A stretch of DNA of 34,970 bases. Source: Myxococcales bacterium. GTDB lineage: Bacteria; Myxococcota_A; Polyangia; Polyangiales; Polyangiaceae. A program made the position numbers and the translations under genes. This document shows positions 17,212 through 26,028 of the stretch, piece by piece (the first letter of the stretch is position 1; the number at the start of each line of letters is the position of its first letter). The DNA lies in assembly GCA_016212965.1 (NCBI GenBank), contig JACRDA010000109.1:1-34970 (forward strand), written 5' to 3'. Below the pieces are notes generated by a model. It was given only the letters and a program-made list of their open reading frames with translations. It had not been told where the DNA came from and did not search any database.

Positions 17212-18047
17212 GCGCCCACCCTGCGATAGACGATGTGGTCGTCTAGACGCATCGGCTCGAAGTCGTCGCTGAGGCCGATGATCGACTCCGAGTGGCCGAG
17301 GAACAGGAGGCCGCCCGGTCGCAACACGCGCGCGAAGTTGCTGGTGGCGAGGCGCAGCGAGGCCTCCGAGAAGTAGATGAGCACGTTGCGGCAGAAGACC
17401 GCGTCGTAGGGGGCGCCGCGCGCGTAGCTCGCGAGCGCGACGATGTTGCCGGGCGCGAAGCGCACCCCCTGGCGATACCCGGGCTTCAACCGGTAGCGTT
17501 CGGCGCCGAGGTTCTCGAAGTACGCCCCGCACTGCTCGGGCGTCAGGTTGCGGAGCGCGGCCTTCGCGTAGGTCCCACGCGCCGCCACCTCCAGCCGCTC
17601 TTCGTCGATGTCGAAGGCATCGATCTGCACTTCCGTCCCCCACATGCGGTGGAGGTTCTCGCGCGCGAAGATCCCGAGGCTGTACGGTTCCTCCCCCGAC
17701 GAGCAGCCCGCCGACAGGAGCCGCAGCTTCGGCAGCGCGGTGGCGCCGGCACGCAGCGCGTCGAGGCCCGGACCGAACAGGGCGTCGAACTGCTGGGTCT
17801 CGCGGAAGAAGTAGGTCTCGTTGTTGGTGAGGATCCGCGCGAGCTCCGAGAGCTCGCCGTTCGGCTCGAGCTCGAGGAGCAGGTAGTAGTCCATGAAGCT
17901 CGACAGCCGCAGGCTCTCCACGCGCTTACCGAGGCGCGACACCAGGACGTCGCGCCGGTGCTCGGCGAAGTGGAGGCCGAGATGCCGGGCGATGAACGCG
18001 TCGAGCAACGTCAGCTCGTAGGGCTTGATGGACGGCACGGGCGTCAC
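17208..18047 (-). CDS. cheR: Chemotaxis protein methyltransferase
   Basis: 279 residues, full length. The N-terminal helical domain ends in the CheR signature TNNETYFFRE (74-83); the SAM-binding domain has LSAGCSSGEEPYSLGI (111-126) and the late CRNVLIYF motif. It methylates glutamates of chemoreceptors using S-adenosylmethionine. No TPR or other extension is attached. The gene overlaps the HEAT-repeat gene upstream (18044-18047) and cheB downstream (17208-17211), each by 4 nt, so translation of these genes is likely coupled. The receptor of this operon has no C-terminal NWETF-type pentapeptide, so CheR must bind the methylation helices directly. Confidence 0.95.
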   Translation of the reverse strand: MTPVPSIKPYELTLLDAFIARHLGLHFAEHRRDVLVSRLGKRVESLRLSSFMDYYLLLELEPNGELSELARILTNNETYFFRETQQFDALFGPGLDALRAGATALPKLRLLSAGCSSGEEPYSLGIFARENLHRMWGTEVQIDAFDIDEERLEVAARGTYAKAALRNLTPEQCGAYFENLGAERYRLKPGYRQGVRFAPGNIVALASYARGAPYDAVFCRNVLIYFSEASLRLATSNFARVLRPGGLLFLGHSESIIGLSDDFEPMRLDDHIVYRRVGA

Positions 18048-19939
18048 TCCTCGAGGAGCGCCGCGGCGCGCTCGGCCACGGCGGGCACGGCATCGGAGGC
18101 CAGGTGGAGCAGGGCGACGTGGCTGCCCTCACCGCGCAGGCGTCCGAGCGCCTCGGCCGCGGCGAGTCGCACTTGCCAGTCACCGTCGTGCGCCGCGCAC
18201 CGGAAGAGGTCGCGATCCTCGGCCCGGCAGCAGCGCTCGAGCGCGTGGTGACCGATCGGCCGCTCGGCCGGGGCGAGCGTCGGCAGCAGGCGCAGGAGCG
18301 TCGCGCGCCCCTCGTCGCCTCCCAGGCGACCCAGGGCGTCGATGACGAGCGCGCGCGTGAGGGCGGAAGCGGCCGACAGCAGCTCCACGAGCACGGCGGC
18401 GCTCTCGGGACCTCCGAGCTCGCCGAGGGCCCGCACGAGCGCCGGCGCCGCGCTCCGCCGCGCGGCCTCGCGGACGGCGCCGGCGAGCTCGGGCAGTCGG
18501 GTCGACAGCGCCGCGCGGGCGACCACCGCCCCATAGCGCTCGACGTCGTCGGCCAGCAGGCGCTGCCAGGGGACGACCTGCAACACCGCGGGCGCCGCCC
18601 GCACGTGATCCACGAGCTCGTGAAGCCACTCGGGCTCGAGCCGGGCGAGCGCCGCCCCGAGCACCGAGCTCGCGCGACCGAGCACGGCGCGGAGCACGAG
18701 CCCGCGCGGGCCGAGGGTCGCAGCGCGCGCCGCCAGCCATGGGCGCACGGCCGCGCGGTGGCGGCGCAGCACGGGGACCAGCCGCGCCCGATCGGGCGCC
18801 GACAGCCGGCCGTGGAGGTCGAGCAGACCCTCGACGGAGGGTCCACGTCGGGCTCGCAGCAGCAGGCGCACGAGGTGGGGCAGCCCGTCGGCGGCATGAG
18901 GTGAAGCCATCGCCGCATCGAGGTCGCCCCGCTCGACGCGCGCGGCGTTCCGTAGGGCAACCCGCAGCCCCCAGCCGTAGAGCGGGCGGCTCGAGCGCAA
19001 GAGGTCGCCCAGCAGATCCACGCGCCGGGACAGGCTCGGCGGCGGCTCCGCCGGCAGATCGTCGCACACGCCGGCCACGCCGAGTGCCGGGTCGCCGGCT
19101 CGGGCGGCGCCGAGCGCAAGCAGCAGCCGCGCGGCCGCCTGTCGGGTGGCGGCGCTGCAGCCGTCGAGGTGTGCGCGCGCCGCGGCCTCGGCCGCGGCGA
19201 GCGGCGGGGGCCTCTGCTCGAGCCCCTCGGCCACGTGTGCCAAGAGGCCGAGGAGCGCGTCGCCCGCCCCAGCGTCGCGCTGCCGGAGCCAGTGCCGAGC
19301 GAGCGTGGCGAGTGCCACGCGGCCGCCGATGCGCGCCATGGACTCGGCCACGAGCGGCCCGACCTCCGGGTCGTCCAGCAGGCGCGCGAGCCGCCTGAGG
19401 GCCTTGCGCGACCGGAGGTCGCCGAGCGCCTGCACGGCCGCGACGCGGAGCCACGTGCCGGCGCCCAAGTATGGCACGAGGTCGTCGACCACGCGGCCGT
19501 CGCCCACGTGACCGAGCGCGACGATGGCTGCCTGGACGACGTTGGGGTCCGGATGCCGCAGCGTGGCCCGCAGCGGCTCCACGGCGCGCGGATCACGCGA
19601 CGCGTCCAGCACGAGGACCGCCTGCAGGACCACGTCCGCTTCGCGATCGGTGAGCAGGGGCAGCGCGACCGCGAGCGCGCGACCGCCGCGCCGCTTCAGC
19701 ATCTCGAGGCCGATGTTGCGGCCGATGTCGTCGGCCTCCTCGCGCAGCAGGGCCACCAGGCGGGCGTCCGGCAGAATCGTCGCCCCGATATGAAGCGCCC
19801 GGTCGCGGATCCAGGGGCTCGTGCTGTGCGCCAGGCGTTCGACCGCCTGACAACGCTCGCCGAGCGGCAAGCGCGACACGCCAAGGAGGAGCTCGACGCC
19901 GTCGTGCCAGTTGCTCGGGGCAGCGCGCGCGCCACTCAT
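18044..19939 (-). CDS. HEAT-repeat protein of the chemosensory operon
   Basis: 631 residues made almost wholly of helical repeats. Several classic HEAT units are visible: DPRAVEPLRATLRHPDPNVV, AAIVALGHVGDGRVVDDLVP, AAVQALGDLRSRKALRRLAR and, near the C-terminus, LVIDALGRLGGDEGRATLLR and AAAEALGRLRGEGSHVALLH. There is no signal peptide or membrane segment. Such solenoids are scaffolds for protein contacts. Its place between the receptor and cheR suggests that it binds a chemosensory component. HEAT-like proteins (Cpc7) have been described in the Che7 system of Myxococcus xanthus, so this may be an analogue; I cannot show homology from sequence alone. The ORF overlaps cheR by 4 nt and starts 46 bases after the receptor gene stop. 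Confidence 0.8.
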   Translation of the reverse strand: MSGARAAPSNWHDGVELLLGVSRLPLGERCQAVERLAHSTSPWIRDRALHIGATILPDARLVALLREEADDIGRNIGLEMLKRRGGRALAVALPLLTDREADVVLQAVLVLDASRDPRAVEPLRATLRHPDPNVVQAAIVALGHVGDGRVVDDLVPYLGAGTWLRVAAVQALGDLRSRKALRRLARLLDDPEVGPLVAESMARIGGRVALATLARHWLRQRDAGAGDALLGLLAHVAEGLEQRPPPLAAAEAAARAHLDGCSAATRQAAARLLLALGAARAGDPALGVAGVCDDLPAEPPPSLSRRVDLLGDLLRSSRPLYGWGLRVALRNAARVERGDLDAAMASPHAADGLPHLVRLLLRARRGPSVEGLLDLHGRLSAPDRARLVPVLRRHRAAVRPWLAARAATLGPRGLVLRAVLGRASSVLGAALARLEPEWLHELVDHVRAAPAVLQVVPWQRLLADDVERYGAVVARAALSTRLPELAGAVREAARRSAAPALVRALGELGGPESAAVLVELLSAASALTRALVIDALGRLGGDEGRATLLRLLPTLAPAERPIGHHALERCCRAEDRDLFRCAAHDGDWQVRLAAAEALGRLRGEGSHVALLHLASDAVPAVAERAAALLEE

Positions 19940-19985
19940 GCTGGCCCCGTGCCGCGTCCGGGCGCGCCCCGTCGTGATCGGGCCC

Positions 19986-21461
19986 TCATAGCGCGAACTG
20001 CCCCGCCAGGCGCCGGAGCTTCTCGGCCTCGGACGCGAGCCCGTGGGCGCCCCGCGACATCTGCTCGGTGGCCGCGACGTTCTGGCGCGACACCAGCGCG
20101 ATCTGCTCCACCGCCTTGACGACCATGTCGCCGCCCTTCTTCTGCTCCACGGTCGCGTCGGCCACGTGCTGGGTCATGCGGTTCATCGTCTCGACAGCCT
20201 TCAAGATCTCCCTCGAGCCGCGCGCCTGCTCGGCGGCGCCGGTCGTCACCTGCCGGGTGAGATGTCGCATGGTGCTGGCGGCCTTGAGGACGGCCGCCGC
20301 ACCGTTCGCCTGCTCCTGTGTCGCCGCGTACACCTCGCTCACGAGGCTCGAGGTCTGCCCGACGGAGCCCACGATGCGCTCGAGCACGCCCCGCGTCATG
20401 GCCACGGCTTGGTGCGTGTCCTTCTGAACCGCCTCGATGAAGCCGGCAATGTCGCGCGTGGCGTGCATGGAGCGCTCCGCGAGGCGCTTGACCTCCTCGG
20501 CCACCACCGCGAAGCCGCGGCCGGCGTCGCCGGCGCGCGCCGCCTCGATCGCGGCGTTGAGCGCCAGGAGGTTGGTCTGGTCGGAAATGTCCTCGATGAT
20601 CTTCACGATCTTGCCGATGTCGGCGCTCGACGCGCCGATGCCCGCGATGACGCGCGACAGCTCCGCACCTCCCTCGTTGGCCGCCTTGGCCGCGTCGCGC
20701 GACACTTCCTCGACGGTACGGACCTTGGTCGCGACGGCGCGGATCGAAAGCGTCATCTGCTCGAGCGTGCTCGAGCTCTCCTCCACCGAGGCCATGAGGG
20801 TCTCCATGCTCTTGGCCACCTCTTGGACCGACGTTGCGATCTGCTGCATCGACGCCGACGTTTCGTCCACATTGGTCGCGAGCGCCTGGGCGGACTTCGC
20901 GACGGCATCGATCTGGGTGCCCATCTCGACCATGGTCGAGGACGTTTCGTCCGTCGACGTGGCCTGAGCCTCGGCGCCGCGGGTGATCTCCGTGGCGGCG
21001 GCGCCGATCTCCTCGGCCGTCTGGGCGACGAGCCCCGAGATCTGCTTCATCTCCCCGATCACGGTACGCAGGCTCGCGGCCGTCGCGGAGAGTGCCAGCC
21101 CCAGACCACCGAGCTCGTCCTTGTGCGGCCACACCGTAGGCGCGGCGTCGAGCTTGCCCTGCGCCAAGTGCTCGGCCATGCGGCGCAGCGCCGCAACCGG
21201 CCCGCGGACGGCGCGTGTGGCCAGAGCGCCGAGGGCGACCACCAGCAACGCCCCGCAACCGAGCGCGACCGCGATCGCCGCCCGGGCCGCTCCGGCGGCG
21301 CGCGCAGCCTCGGAGAGCTCCTCCGTGGCGTCGCCGAGGGTGGGTGCCGCGGTGGCAGCCACGCTCGCGACCCCGAGCAGCCCAGTCAGGCCCACCGCGA
21401 GAGTGACCCCCGCCGCGAGCGCGAACGCTCCGAAAAGCCTGGTCGATATCGTCAGCTTCAA
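19986..21461 (-). CDS. Methyl-accepting chemoreceptor with minimal external domain
   Basis: 491 residues from the TTG start. TM1 (about 10-32, [20 protein letters not shown]) and TM2 (about 66-88, [20 protein letters not shown]) enclose only about 35 residues, so there is almost no periplasmic sensor; a HAMP domain (about 90-140) leads to a long signalling hairpin with the tip motif [20 protein letters not shown] and [18 protein letters not shown]. Methylation-helix Glu/Gln positions are present on both arms. The TTG at 21461 is chosen because GGAGG lies five bases upstream and the product begins [11 protein letters not shown], typical of receptors. A longer ATG start at 21518 overlaps the cheW stop (TGATG) and would add 19 residues without obvious structure. 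Input may come from the membrane, HAMP or partner proteins such as the HEAT protein. Confidence 0.88.
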   Translation of the reverse strand: MKLTISTRLFGAFALAAGVTLAVGLTGLLGVASVAATAAPTLGDATEELSEAARAAGAARAAIAVALGCGALLVVALGALATRAVRGPVAALRRMAEHLAQGKLDAAPTVWPHKDELGGLGLALSATAASLRTVIGEMKQISGLVAQTAEEIGAAATEITRGAEAQATSTDETSSTMVEMGTQIDAVAKSAQALATNVDETSASMQQIATSVQEVAKSMETLMASVEESSSTLEQMTLSIRAVATKVRTVEEVSRDAAKAANEGGAELSRVIAGIGASSADIGKIVKIIEDISDQTNLLALNAAIEAARAGDAGRGFAVVAEEVKRLAERSMHATRDIAGFIEAVQKDTHQAVAMTRGVLERIVGSVGQTSSLVSEVYAATQEQANGAAAVLKAASTMRHLTRQVTTGAAEQARGSREILKAVETMNRMTQHVADATVEQKKGGDMVVKAVEQIALVSRQNVAATEQMSRGAHGLASEAEKLRRLAGQFAL

Positions 21462-21466
21462 GTCAT

Positions 21467-21471
21467 CCTCC
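21467..21471 (-). promoter_or_regulatory. Shine-Dalgarno deciding a TTG start for the chemoreceptor
   Basis: On the minus strand GGAGG lies five bases before a TTG at 21461. This is stronger than anything before the ATG at 21518, which is only coupled to the cheW stop. Confidence 0.6.
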
Positions 21472-21517
21472 GCAAGTGCGGGCGCGCCGCCGGTGCGGCG
21501 GAGGCGCGCGGCAGGCA

Positions 21518-22213
21518 TCAGGACTCCGTCGCATGGTCACGCGGCGCTCGCCCCGCGTCCCGTACGGCGAGCACGCGCTCGACGTCGAGCAGGATCGCGA
21601 GCGTGTCCTGCAGGTGATGGACGCCGAGGATGTAGTCGGACTGCGGGGTCATGACGTCCGGCGGCGGTGGCTCGACGCGCGAGCGGGCCAGGCGCACCAC
21701 CTGGTGAACGCCGTCGACCAGGAGGCCGAGCAGGCGCCGGCGCGAGCGCACCACGAGGATGCGGCTGCTCGCCGTCACGCCCACCTCCGCGAGCTCGAGC
21801 CTGATGCGCAGATCGACGACCGGCAGCACGCGCCCGCGCAAGTTCGTCACGCCGCGGATTGGGTGGGGCGCGTGCGGCACGCGCGTGATGGTGGTCACGC
21901 GCAGGATCTCCTGCACGTGTGACACCGGCAGAGCGAAGCACTCGCCGGCGAGCGCGAAGGTCACCCAGGTCTCGAGCGGCTCGTCGGCGGGCGACGCGGC
22001 GGCTCCGGCGTCCTCGGCGAGGAGCGCGTCCGCGAAGGCGTACACGCGGTCGGGCGCCTCGGCGACGGCGCGGTCGAGGACCACCCCCTCGGCGGCGCGC
22101 ACGGCGTCGGGCGCACGCTCACCGCGGGCGAGGACGTCTTCGGCCATGCCGGACCGCTCGCCGCAGCGGTGCGGTACTCCGGGCGCGCTGCCATCGTCGT
22201 GCTGGTCACCCAT
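21518..22213 (-). CDS. cheW: CheW coupling protein with an N-terminal extension
   Basis: 231 residues. The CheW-like SH3-type domain spans about 80-225: [60 protein letters not shown] and [18 protein letters not shown], with the invariant [13 protein letters not shown] core. It links receptors to CheA in the signalling array. About 80 extra residues at the N-terminus, acidic and Ala-rich, exceed the usual CheW length of about 150-170 and may mediate contact with another operon component. The start at 22213 has AGGAG seven bases upstream. It lies twelve bases after the cheA stop and its own stop overlaps the alternative receptor ATG. Confidence 0.93.
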   Translation of the reverse strand: MGDQHDDGSAPGVPHRCGERSGMAEDVLARGERAPDAVRAAEGVVLDRAVAEAPDRVYAFADALLAEDAGAAASPADEPLETWVTFALAGECFALPVSHVQEILRVTTITRVPHAPHPIRGVTNLRGRVLPVVDLRIRLELAEVGVTASSRILVVRSRRRLLGLLVDGVHQVVRLARSRVEPPPPDVMTPQSDYILGVHHLQDTLAILLDVERVLAVRDAGRAPRDHATES

Positions 22214-22225
22214 GGCTCCTCCTGC

Positions 22226-23809
22226 TCATGCGCTTGCCGCGCCCGGATCGGCGTCCGGCGCGGCCGACGGGACGAACGGGCGCAGCGCCATGACGCCGCG
22301 CGGGTCGAGGATGAGCACCACGCGCCCGTCCCCGAGAATCGTGGCGCCGCTCACACCGCGCGGGGGCCCGGTGATGGGGTCGAGCGCCGTCACGACGATC
22401 TCGCGGATGCCCGTGAGGTCGTCGCCCACGAGCCCTCGGACCTTGCCGTCGGCGCGCACGACGACGACGAAGCCGCTGTCGCGGCGCTGCTTGCGCAGGC
22501 CGAAGGCGACACCCAAGTCGAGCAACGAGATGAGCCGGCCGCGCCAGCGGTGGGCGCCGGCGTGGTTGATCTCGTGGTCGTTGCGCGGTTCGAAGCGAAT
22601 GCTCTCGACGATCGCGCCAAGCGGTATCGCGTACTCCTCGCCGTCGGCGCGCACCAAGAGGGCGTCCGTGATCGACACGCTGAGGGGCAACTGGAGCGAG
22701 AAGCGGCAGCCCTGGCCCGCGGCCGACGCGACTGCGATGCGGCCCCCGACGCGCTCGACGCCGACGCGGGCGGCCGAGAGGCCCACACCGCGGCCGGCGC
22801 CCATGTCCGTGCCACCGTGGGTGCTCACGCCGGGCAGAAACGCGAGCGAGAGCACGTCGTCTCGGGCGGTCAGACGGTGCCCGCGCACCGCCGCGGCGGC
22901 GACGAGCGCCTCTTGGGCCATGCCAGCGCCGTCGTCCTCGATGTCGATGCGCAGCTCCCCCTCCCGCACGGCCGCCGTCAGAGCCACGCGCCCCTCCGGG
23001 CCCTTGCCTGCCGCCAGCCGTGCCGCCGGCGTCTCGATGCCGTGGATGACTGCGTTTCGCACCAGGTGTCCGAGCGCCTCGGCGGCCACTTCCAAGAGCG
23101 CCTTGTCGACCGGGGCCTCGCCGCCGCGCACCTCCCAACGCACGCGCTTGTCGGTGCGGCGCGCCTCCTCGTGGACGAGCCTCCGCAGCTGCTCGAAGAG
23201 CGTGCGGAGCGGCACCATGCGGAGGGCGAAGACCTGCTCCTGTACGAGCCCGAGCGTCTTCGCGAGCGCTCGGTACGCCTCGGTCACCGCGGTCTGGGCG
23301 GGGCCGCGGTCACCGGGGAGGTCGGCGGAGGCGAGGCACTCCGCGAGCCGATTGCGCGCAATGACCGTCTCGGCGACGAGGCCCACGAGCTCGTCCAGGG
23401 ACGAGAAGGACACGCGCACGCCGCCGTGCTTGCGCGCACTCGCGGCGTCCGCGCTCTCCGCTGCGCCGGCCGACGGCGGCGGCGTCGCGTCCGTCCCGGC
23501 GCCGAGGGCAGCCGCCTCGAGGTGGTGTCGAAACCGGTCCACGATGCCGAGCAGCGCCTCCGCACACGGCGCGGCGCTAGCCGGGGCGAGCCCCTCGAGT
23601 AGGCTCTCGGCCTCGTGCGCCAGGGCCTGCAGCTCGGACAGGCCCATCATGCCCGCGTTGCCCTTGAGCGTGTGTAGCTCGCGCCGCGCACGCGCCAAGA
23701 GGGGCGGCCAGCTGGCCGCCGACGCGTCGACGATATCGAGCAGGAGGCCCTGCACGGCGTCGAGGCGCTCGCGGGCATCGAGCGCGAATTCGTCGAAGAG
23801 CTCCTTCAA
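22226..23809 (-). CDS. cheA: Chemotaxis histidine kinase
   Basis: 527 residues from a TTG start. P1 (HPt) domain about 1-110 with phospho-acceptor His46 in ARRELHTLKGNAGMMG; P3 dimerisation about 140-215 (SFSSLDELVGLVAETVIARN); P4 kinase domain with N box (AEALGHLVRNAVIHGIE), EDDGAGM, and the glycine loop GRGVGLSAAR; P5, a CheW-like regulatory domain, at the C-terminus (VRADGEEYAIPLGAIVESI onward). The P2 domain for CheY docking is missing, which is common in accessory systems. The kinase phosphorylates CheY and CheB. The start is inferred: a TTG four bases after the cheY stop gives the natural N-terminus MKELFDEFALDARE; the frame is open further upstream across cheY. Weak ribosome binding site, so coupling to cheY translation is likely. 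Confidence 0.93.
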   Translation of the reverse strand: MKELFDEFALDARERLDAVQGLLLDIVDASAASWPPLLARARRELHTLKGNAGMMGLSELQALAHEAESLLEGLAPASAAPCAEALLGIVDRFRHHLEAAALGAGTDATPPPSAGAAESADAASARKHGGVRVSFSSLDELVGLVAETVIARNRLAECLASADLPGDRGPAQTAVTEAYRALAKTLGLVQEQVFALRMVPLRTLFEQLRRLVHEEARRTDKRVRWEVRGGEAPVDKALLEVAAEALGHLVRNAVIHGIETPAARLAAGKGPEGRVALTAAVREGELRIDIEDDGAGMAQEALVAAAAVRGHRLTARDDVLSLAFLPGVSTHGGTDMGAGRGVGLSAARVGVERVGGRIAVASAAGQGCRFSLQLPLSVSITDALLVRADGEEYAIPLGAIVESIRFEPRNDHEINHAGAHRWRGRLISLLDLGVAFGLRKQRRDSGFVVVVRADGKVRGLVGDDLTGIREIVVTALDPITGPPRGVSGATILGDGRVVLILDPRGVMALRPFVPSAAPDADPGAASA

Positions 23810-23813
23810 GGCT

Positions 23814-24278
23814 TCACCGCGTCGGCTGCGTCCCCGCGTTCGGAGCTTGCTCGTCCGCACTTCCTGCCGCTGCGCGGGGCGGAGCCGCGGCGTCTGCCGG
23901 CGCGAAGACGCGCCCGATGATGTGGTGCAGATCCGCCGCTTCGAAGGGCTTCTTGAGGTAGGCCGCCGCGCCGGCCTCCAGACCACGCACCGTGTCCTCC
24001 TCCTTGCCCTCGGTCGTCACGATGATGACCGGAATGCGCTCGAAGACCCCGTGGCGCCGGCGGTGCTCGAGGAACTCGAGGCCGCTCATCACCGGCATGT
24101 TGACGTCGAGCAGGATGAGGTCGACGTCGGGCGCCTGCGCCAGCGTGTCGAGCGCCTCGCGGCCGTTGCGCGCGAAGGCGAGCTTCGTGCCCGCGCGCTT
24201 GTACGCGTAGAGCAGGAGGTCGTAGAGACGGTGCAGAAGGGCAGCGTCCTCGACGATGAGAATCTTGCGGATGTTCAT
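23814..24278 (-). CDS. cheY: CheY-type single-domain response regulator
   Basis: 154 residues: a receiver domain of about 125 residues and an Ala/Pro-rich tail of about 28. The acidic pair is Glu10-Asp11 (IVEDAAL), the phospho-acceptor Asp58 (LILLDVNMPVMSG), the conserved Thr/Lys are in VIIVTTEGKEE and AYLKKPFEAADL. No output domain is attached, so it works by protein contact. Target unknown; no flagellar or pilus genes are in the window. It is placed immediately before cheA (4 bases) and 21 bases after the DUF4388 gene, with a GGAGG ribosome binding site four bases before its ATG. Confidence 0.92.
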   Translation of the reverse strand: MNIRKILIVEDAALLHRLYDLLLYAYKRAGTKLAFARNGREALDTLAQAPDVDLILLDVNMPVMSGLEFLEHRRRHGVFERIPVIIVTTEGKEEDTVRGLEAGAAAYLKKPFEAADLHHIIGRVFAPADAAAPPRAAAGSADEQAPNAGTQPTR

Positions 24279-24299
24279 GGGTCCTCCCGATCGGCGCCA

Positions 24300-25967
24300 T
24301 CAGGTGGGTGTGCCGAGCTTCGCGCTCGGATCGGTGGGGTGTGGATGCGGCCGGCCGTTGCCCTGCGCGGCGGCGACCGGTGCACGGGGGGCGGCCGGCG
24401 GAGGCCCCGGTGCCTTGGGGGCGTGCCGGCCCCTCGGCCCGCCCGCGGCGGCAGCGGCCGGCGCGACCTTCTCGAGGGCGCGGCGCAGGAGCTGGTTCTC
24501 GAAGGCCATGCCGAGCTGGGCGACCACGAGCTCGAGAAACTCGACCTCCTCGAGCGGCCAGTTCCTGGCGCCGTTGTCGGCGTAGACGACGGCCACGACG
24601 CGGTCGCCGCCCACCACCGGCAGGATGGCGCAGCAACCTGCGTAGGGACGGCCGACGCGCGCGAGCAGAGCGGCTGGCAGGGAGGCGTCGTCGCACGCCA
24701 CGCAGCGCACCTCCCGCTCGGTCACGGCACGGCCGAGAGCGCCAGCCTCGGCTGGATCGAGGCGTAGGCCGCGGGTGCGCTCGGCCAGCGGTCGGCCGTC
24801 TGCCGCCGTGCCGAAGGCGCCCATCACGCACAGCGCGTGCGGCAGCACCAGGAACACCACCGCGCGCTCCACGGACTCGGAGATGAGCGCCAACAGGTTC
24901 AGCGACTCGACGGCCGTGAGGAGCCCCGCGCGCACCTCCCCGATCAGGCGCCGCAGTTTGGTGAAGCTCGCGGTGAGGCCCTCGGCGAACACCCGGTCGG
25001 GCGACAGGTGACGCTGCTGGCGCTCGACCGAGCGTAGACACGCGCTCACCGCCCGCGCCGTGCCGAGCACGACGGACGACGCGCCCGCCTCGTAGGCGGC
25101 GGTCATGTGCCCGACGTCGTCGAGCAGCGCGACGATCGCGGCGTGCGGGCTCGCGCTGCGCAAGGCGCGTAGGTCCTCGAGCGCGTAGCCGACGCCCGCC
25201 CGCACGTCGACGAGCACGACCGCCGCGGCGCCGTGCGGCGTGGCGGCGGCGGCCGCCGCCACGTGGACCACGGTCACGTAGCCCCCTTCGAACGCCAGCG
25301 CCTCTGCGACGGCGCGCCGGAGCTCCGCGTCCGCCGAGGCAACCTGGACGCGCATCCGCGCCGGCTGGTCGGTCGCCGGCGGCGCGGGCGACTGCTCGGC
25401 GAAAGGCGGTGGGCCGGCCGGCGGCGGCTCGGCACCCGCTGCAACCGCGTGCCGCGACGGCCGGCCACCCTCGTCGAGCAGGCGCGCGGCCTCGAGCAGG
25501 ACGTGCTGCGTGTTGAGGTTCATGTCAGCGATGTCGTCGGGCTCGAGCGCCAGATCGTCGACGGGCGTGAGCTGGTCGAGCTCGAAGCGGAAGCTCCCAT
25601 GCGACCAGGCGATGACGCTCAGGATCGTCTCCTCCACCTGGCAGCGGAACGCCGCGGCGAGCTCCGTGCGCGTGACGCCGCCGTCAGCGCATAGCAGCGC
25701 GCCGAGCGGCGGCGGCGGATCCATCGCGGCCTGGGTCGCGAGAGCGTCACGCAGCGCGCTCGAGCTGAGGGCTCCGCTCGCGAGCAGGAACTGACCGATG
25801 CGCGGTACCCCCGTGCCGCGCACGCTCACGATGTTGCCCTCGTGAAGGCCCACCGAGACCTGCTGGCCCTCGCGCTCGAGCACGAGCGTGCCGGTCCGAC
25901 CGGAGAACTTGATGAACTGCAGGATGTCCACCAAGGGCACGTCGCCGAGGCTGCCCTGCAGGCTCAT
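24300..25967 (-). CDS. DUF4388 / receiver-like / GAF multidomain protein
   Basis: 555 residues, cytoplasmic. N-terminal DUF4388 domain (about 1-155: SLGDVPLVDILQFIKFSGRT and GTLVLEREGQQVSVGLHEGN, the PatA-like fold), a Pro-rich linker (about 175-200), a receiver-like region (about 202-315) whose VVLVDVR strand retains an Asp but whose acidic pocket is poor, and a GAF domain (about 335-510: VESLNLLALISESVERAVVF ... CCAILPVVGGDRVVAVVYAD). The C-terminal tail is Ala/Pro-rich. DUF4388 proteins are abundant in myxobacteria and accompany gliding and chemosensory genes. It begins the unit with cheY 21 bases downstream, and is preceded by 61 bases and the methyltransferase gene in the same direction. 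It may be a soluble input protein. Confidence 0.82.
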   Translation of the reverse strand: MSLQGSLGDVPLVDILQFIKFSGRTGTLVLEREGQQVSVGLHEGNIVSVRGTGVPRIGQFLLASGALSSSALRDALATQAAMDPPPPLGALLCADGGVTRTELAAAFRCQVEETILSVIAWSHGSFRFELDQLTPVDDLALEPDDIADMNLNTQHVLLEAARLLDEGGRPSRHAVAAGAEPPPAGPPPFAEQSPAPPATDQPARMRVQVASADAELRRAVAEALAFEGGYVTVVHVAAAAAATPHGAAAVVLVDVRAGVGYALEDLRALRSASPHAAIVALLDDVGHMTAAYEAGASSVVLGTARAVSACLRSVERQQRHLSPDRVFAEGLTASFTKLRRLIGEVRAGLLTAVESLNLLALISESVERAVVFLVLPHALCVMGAFGTAADGRPLAERTRGLRLDPAEAGALGRAVTEREVRCVACDDASLPAALLARVGRPYAGCCAILPVVGGDRVVAVVYADNGARNWPLEEVEFLELVVAQLGMAFENQLLRRALEKVAPAAAAAGGPRGRHAPKAPGPPPAAPRAPVAAAQGNGRPHPHPTDPSAKLGTPT

Positions 25968-26028
25968 GCGCCCATCCTCTCGGCGCGGGGGCAGAGGGCG
26001 CCGTCGCAGCTGCGTCGAGGCGCACCCA

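Noticed and set aside
21759-24767. 1002-residue plus-strand ORF opposite cheW/cheA/cheY
   Set aside because: Antisense shadow, rich in Ser/Arg/Ala, opposite unmistakable chemosensory genes.
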